A stretch of 9,333 nucleotides of DNA from an uncultured Paracoccaceae bacterium (GTDB taxonomy: Bacteria > Pseudomonadota > Alphaproteobacteria > Rhodobacterales > Rhodobacteraceae), in assembly GCA_937132145.1 (NCBI GenBank), contig CAKZNY010000295.1, positions 1 through 9,333 of the forward strand. Direction: 5' to 3'. Below are positions 7,458-9,333 of the stretch, piece by piece (the stretch's first letter is position 1; every line of letters starts with the position of its first letter). The translations under genes and the position numbers were made by a program. Under the pieces are notes generated by a model that was not told the DNA's origin, did no database searches, and worked only from the letters and a program-made list of their open reading frames with translations.

Positions 7458-7792
7458 CAGTTCAACAACGCGAGGACATCATCCTCTTGCGTGCCCGCCT
7501 GCTTTTTCAACGCATCCACTTCACGCGCCAGAATATCAACCTCGCGCTTGCGCACCGCAGCTTCGCGGCGTTGTTTGTGTTCGCGGAAATATTCCAACAC
7601 GTAGCCGACCAACAGGCCGCCCAGCATCGATAGCATGATCACGACAAACATCGGCAACTGGATCGAGACAGGAAGTATGCTGGAAAGTTGTTCGGGCAAG
7701 ACGGCCAGCGTAACAACCTGGCGATTGGCCAGCGCCAGCATTACCAGCACCACCATCAACACAGCATAAAAGCTGTAGCGAAGATATCGCAT
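7457..7792 (-). CDS. LapA-domain inner membrane protein (DUF1049)
   Basis: This encodes a 111-residue membrane protein with the LapA/DUF1049 layout: a short basic N-terminus (Arg2, Arg5), a first membrane helix at about 7-23, an Ala-Asn-Arg-Gln turn (22-25) typical of the family, a second helix at about 46-66 containing LGGLLVGY (57-64), then a charged C-terminal coiled coil at about 70-99. In E. coli, LapA and LapB regulate lipopolysaccharide synthesis through LpxC turnover, but many alphaproteobacterial DUF1049 proteins are only distant relatives, so the role is uncertain and no symbol is assigned. It lies 17 bases downstream of ihfB, a common placement next to rpsA-ihfB in proteobacteria, and its stop overlaps the trpF start. 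AAGGA six bases before the ATG supports the start. Confidence 0.85.
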   Translation of the reverse strand: MRYLRYSFYAVLMVVLVMLALANRQVVTLAVLPEQLSSILPVSIQLPMFVVIMLSMLGGLLVGYVLEYFREHKQRREAAVRKREVDILAREVDALKKQAGTQEDDVLALLN

Positions 7793-7809
7793 AAGAATTC
7801 CTTTAGGCG

Positions 7810-8091
7810 TTATCTGCCGTTTAGACGATCACGCAGACGTTTGCCGGTTTTGAAGAACGGCACGAATTTCTCGTCAACCGAAACCGATTCACCTGTGCGC
7901 GGATTGCGGCCCATACGGGCATCGCGCTTCTTCACCGAAAATGCGCCGAAGCCGCGAAGCTCGACTCGGTTACCCGATGCCATTGCCTCGATGATCTCGT
8001 TAAATATCGTGCCGACGATCCGCTCAACATCACGTTGATACAGATGCGGATTTTCATCAGCGATTTTTTGGACAAGTTCCGATTTTATCAT
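7810..8091 (-). CDS. ihfB: Integration host factor beta subunit
   Basis: This encodes a 93-residue HU/IHF-family DNA-bending protein, the normal length of IHF-beta. It dimerises with IHF-alpha (IhfA) and bends specific sites in promoters, origins and recombination regions. The family signature [16 protein letters not shown] (41-56) is intact, followed by the DNA-intercalating arm GRNPRTGES (61-69) with P64. IhfB rather than HU is favoured by the N-terminus [23 protein letters not shown] and by the position directly downstream of rpsA. The start at 8091 is preferred over an in-frame ATG at 8145 because it matches the family start and has a GGGAGAGG purine run upstream. It is the first gene of the run ihfB-lapA-trpF-trpB-VOC. 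The promoter should lie in 8092-8365, but I see no convincing hexamer pair there. Confidence 0.95.
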   Translation of the reverse strand: MIKSELVQKIADENPHLYQRDVERIVGTIFNEIIEAMASGNRVELRGFGAFSVKKRDARMGRNPRTGESVSVDEKFVPFFKTGKRLRDRLNGR

Positions 8092-8365
8092 TTTTGTATC
8101 CCTCTCCCTAAATATTTCGCCCCACCAACGGAAACATTCAAGCATACCGAAGACGATTACTTACTATCGCTATCATTCTGGCAGGGTTTATCTTTTTTGG
8201 AAAGTGAGCCAAAGCAATTAGCGGCCAGATATCGCAATTAACTGCTAAAATATGTCCGACAACATGGGGTAAGTGACGACATTACAACCAAAAAAGAAGA
8301 ATCCCTCTTAGATGCGCTACTGACAGAGGTTTTATGATTCGCCAAAAACCGACGCCAAAAATGCA
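8092..8365. other. AT-rich intergenic spacer rpsA-ihfB
   Basis: This stretch carries no supportable gene on either strand. It is clearly more AT-rich than the flanking genes. It should hold the ihfB promoter (- strand), but candidate pairs such as TTGAAT with TATTTA have wrong spacing. A small hairpin, CCTCT (8304-8308) with AGAGG (8325-8329), is followed on the + strand by TTTT; no + strand gene ends there, so its meaning is unclear. Frames crossing the region are short and lack ribosome binding sites or family resemblance. Confidence 0.5.
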
Positions 8366-8397
8366 GTAGAGCGACGCCATTTCTGACGCCGCTCCAC
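8355..8397 (-). terminator. Intrinsic terminator of rpsA
   Basis: On the - strand, starting 26 bases after the rpsA stop, the RNA can form a long hairpin at 8397-8366. GUGGAGCG pairs with CGCUCUAC (one G-U), and the stem continues with GCGUCA against UGGCGU (two G-U) around a GAAA tetraloop, giving 14 consecutive pairs. A run of five T (8361-8357) follows after a 4-base offset. This is a strong factor-independent terminator by eye. It suggests that rpsA and ihfB are mostly transcribed separately. Confidence 0.75.
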
Positions 8398-8422
8398 TTT
8401 GATTTAAAAACTTGGGTCGAGA

Positions 8423-9333
8423 TTATTTCTCGTCATTGCCTTTCAGCGCAGCCCCAAGAATGTCGCCCAGCGATGCACCGGAATCGGAGGAACCATACTG
8501 TTCAACGGCTTCCTTCTCTTCTGCAATCTCGCGGGCTTTGATCGAAAGACCAAGACGACGGTTTGCACGGTCGATGTTGGTCACACGCGCGTCAATCTTG
8601 TCACCAACCGAGAAACGCTCTGGGCGCTGTTCGGAACGGTCACGCGACAAATCGGAGCGACGAATGAAGGCTTTCATGCCATCATGTTCAACTTCGATGC
8701 CACCGTCCTCGATGGAGGTAACGGTAACCGTAACAACTGCGCCACGTTTAATGCCGTCAGTCGCGCCAACGAACGGGTCACCGTCCAGCGCTTTGATCGA
8801 AAGCGAGATACGCTCTTTTGCGATGTCAACATCCGTCACAACAGCTTTGACGATATCGCCCTTGCTGTAGTCCTGAATTGCATCGTCGCCGGAACGATCC
8901 CAGTCGAGATCGGACAAGTGGACCATACCGTCGATGTCGCCGTCGAGACCAACAAACAGACCGAACTCGGTGATGTTCTTGATTTCGCCTTCGACTTCAG
9001 TACCGGCAGGGAACTTGGCTGCGAAGTTGTCCCAAGGATTACCCTGGGTTTGTTTCAAGCCAAGGGATACACGACGGCGCGAGCTGTCGATTTCCAGAAC
9101 CATAATTTCGACTTCTTGCGAAGTAGAAACGATTTTGCCCGGATGGATGTTCTTCTTGGTCCAAGACATTTCGGACACGTGAACCAGACCTTCAACGCCG
9201 GGTTCAAGCTCTACAAACGCACCGTAGTCGGTGATGTTTGTAACGCGGCCAGTGTGGACCGATTGTAGTGGATAGCGTGCTTCGACATCACCCCAAGGAT
9301 CGCCTTGCAGCTGTTTCATGCCAAGGCTGTTAC
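8423..9333 (-). CDS. rpsA: 30S ribosomal protein S1, 3' part
   Basis: Partial: the gene runs off the right edge, and the frame is open through 9331, so the ATG at 9319 is internal, not the start. About 300 of the expected 550-560 residues are present. Numbered from that ATG, three S1 (OB-fold) RNA-binding repeats can be seen, the last of the six usual in S1: about 20-89, with VHTGRVTNITDYGAFVEL and ending RRVSLGLKQ; about 105-177, with GEIKNITEFGLFVGL; and about 191-261, a more diverged repeat ending RRLGLSIKA. A charged tail with Glu-Ala-Val-Glu-Gln-Tyr and a Gly/Ser-rich stretch follows and ends GNDEK. S1 is an essential component of the 30S subunit that binds mRNA leaders and helps initiation. 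The gene is followed by an intrinsic terminator and then ihfB. Confidence 0.96.
   Translation of the reverse strand, partial: NSLGMKQLQGDPWGDVEARYPLQSVHTGRVTNITDYGAFVELEPGVEGLVHVSEMSWTKKNIHPGKIVSTSQEVEIMVLEIDSSRRRVSLGLKQTQGNPWDNFAAKFPAGTEVEGEIKNITEFGLFVGLDGDIDGMVHLSDLDWDRSGDDAIQDYSKGDIVKAVVTDVDIAKERISLSIKALDGDPFVGATDGIKRGAVVTVTVTSIEDGGIEVEHDGMKAFIRRSDLSRDRSEQRPERFSVGDKIDARVTNIDRANRRLGLSIKAREIAEEKEAVEQYGSSDSGASLGDILGAALKGNDEK

Noticed and set aside
8035..8241. 68-codon + strand frame in the ihfB upstream spacer
   Set aside because: It overlaps the start of ihfB antisense, has no ribosome binding site, and its translation resembles no family.
8304..8333. Small hairpin CCTCT/AGAGG followed by TTTT as a + strand terminator
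   Set aside because: The stem is only five pairs with a 16-base loop, and no + strand gene ends nearby.
8684..9268. 194-codon + strand frame antisense to rpsA
   Set aside because: rpsA has three clear S1 repeats on the - strand; the + frame is a shadow.

Overview
The window looks like chromosomal core DNA of an alphaproteobacterium, most likely a marine Rhodobacterales (Roseobacter-group) species. The evidence is the gene order rpsA-ihfB-lapA-trpF-trpB on one strand, the trpFB pair without trpA beside it, the alphaproteobacterial character of ClpB, TrpB, PyrF and IHF-beta, and moderately high GC. I see no phage, transposon, tRNA, rRNA or CRISPR array.

Layout, left to right. (1) 1-626: a leader with a good FNR-type box, then a small exported protein of DUF302 type on the + strand. 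(2) 624-703: a nested inverted repeat fills the gap between that gene and the convergent clpB and contains both stop codons. (3) 701-3298: clpB on the - strand, full length, with a recognisable sigma-32 (heat-shock) promoter upstream. (4) 3458-4858: a + strand pair, an integral membrane methyltransferase-like protein (PEMT/ICMT type) followed 15 bp later by pyrF. (5) 4855-5186: no intact gene, but two back-to-back gene tails, one of a small membrane protein on the - strand and one of a TetR-type regulator on the + strand. This looks like a deletion scar. (6) 5183-8091: a compact - strand operon read as ihfB, lapA, trpF, trpB, VOC/glyoxalase-like gene, with three start-stop overlaps of 1 or 4 bases. 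(7) 8092-8422: an AT-rich spacer with a strong intrinsic terminator for rpsA. (8) 8423-9333: the 3' part of rpsA, cut by the window edge.

The genes are mostly housekeeping: translation (S1), DNA architecture (IHF-beta), envelope (LapA-like), tryptophan synthesis (TrpF, TrpB), pyrimidine synthesis (PyrF) and protein disaggregation (ClpB). I do not find a convincing undescribed multi-gene system. The points most worth checking are regulatory or evolutionary: the FNR box with class II geometry ahead of the DUF302 gene, the double gene-tail scar, the stop-codon-spanning palindrome, the methyltransferase-like membrane protein with an altered signature motif, and the VOC protein coupled to trpB.
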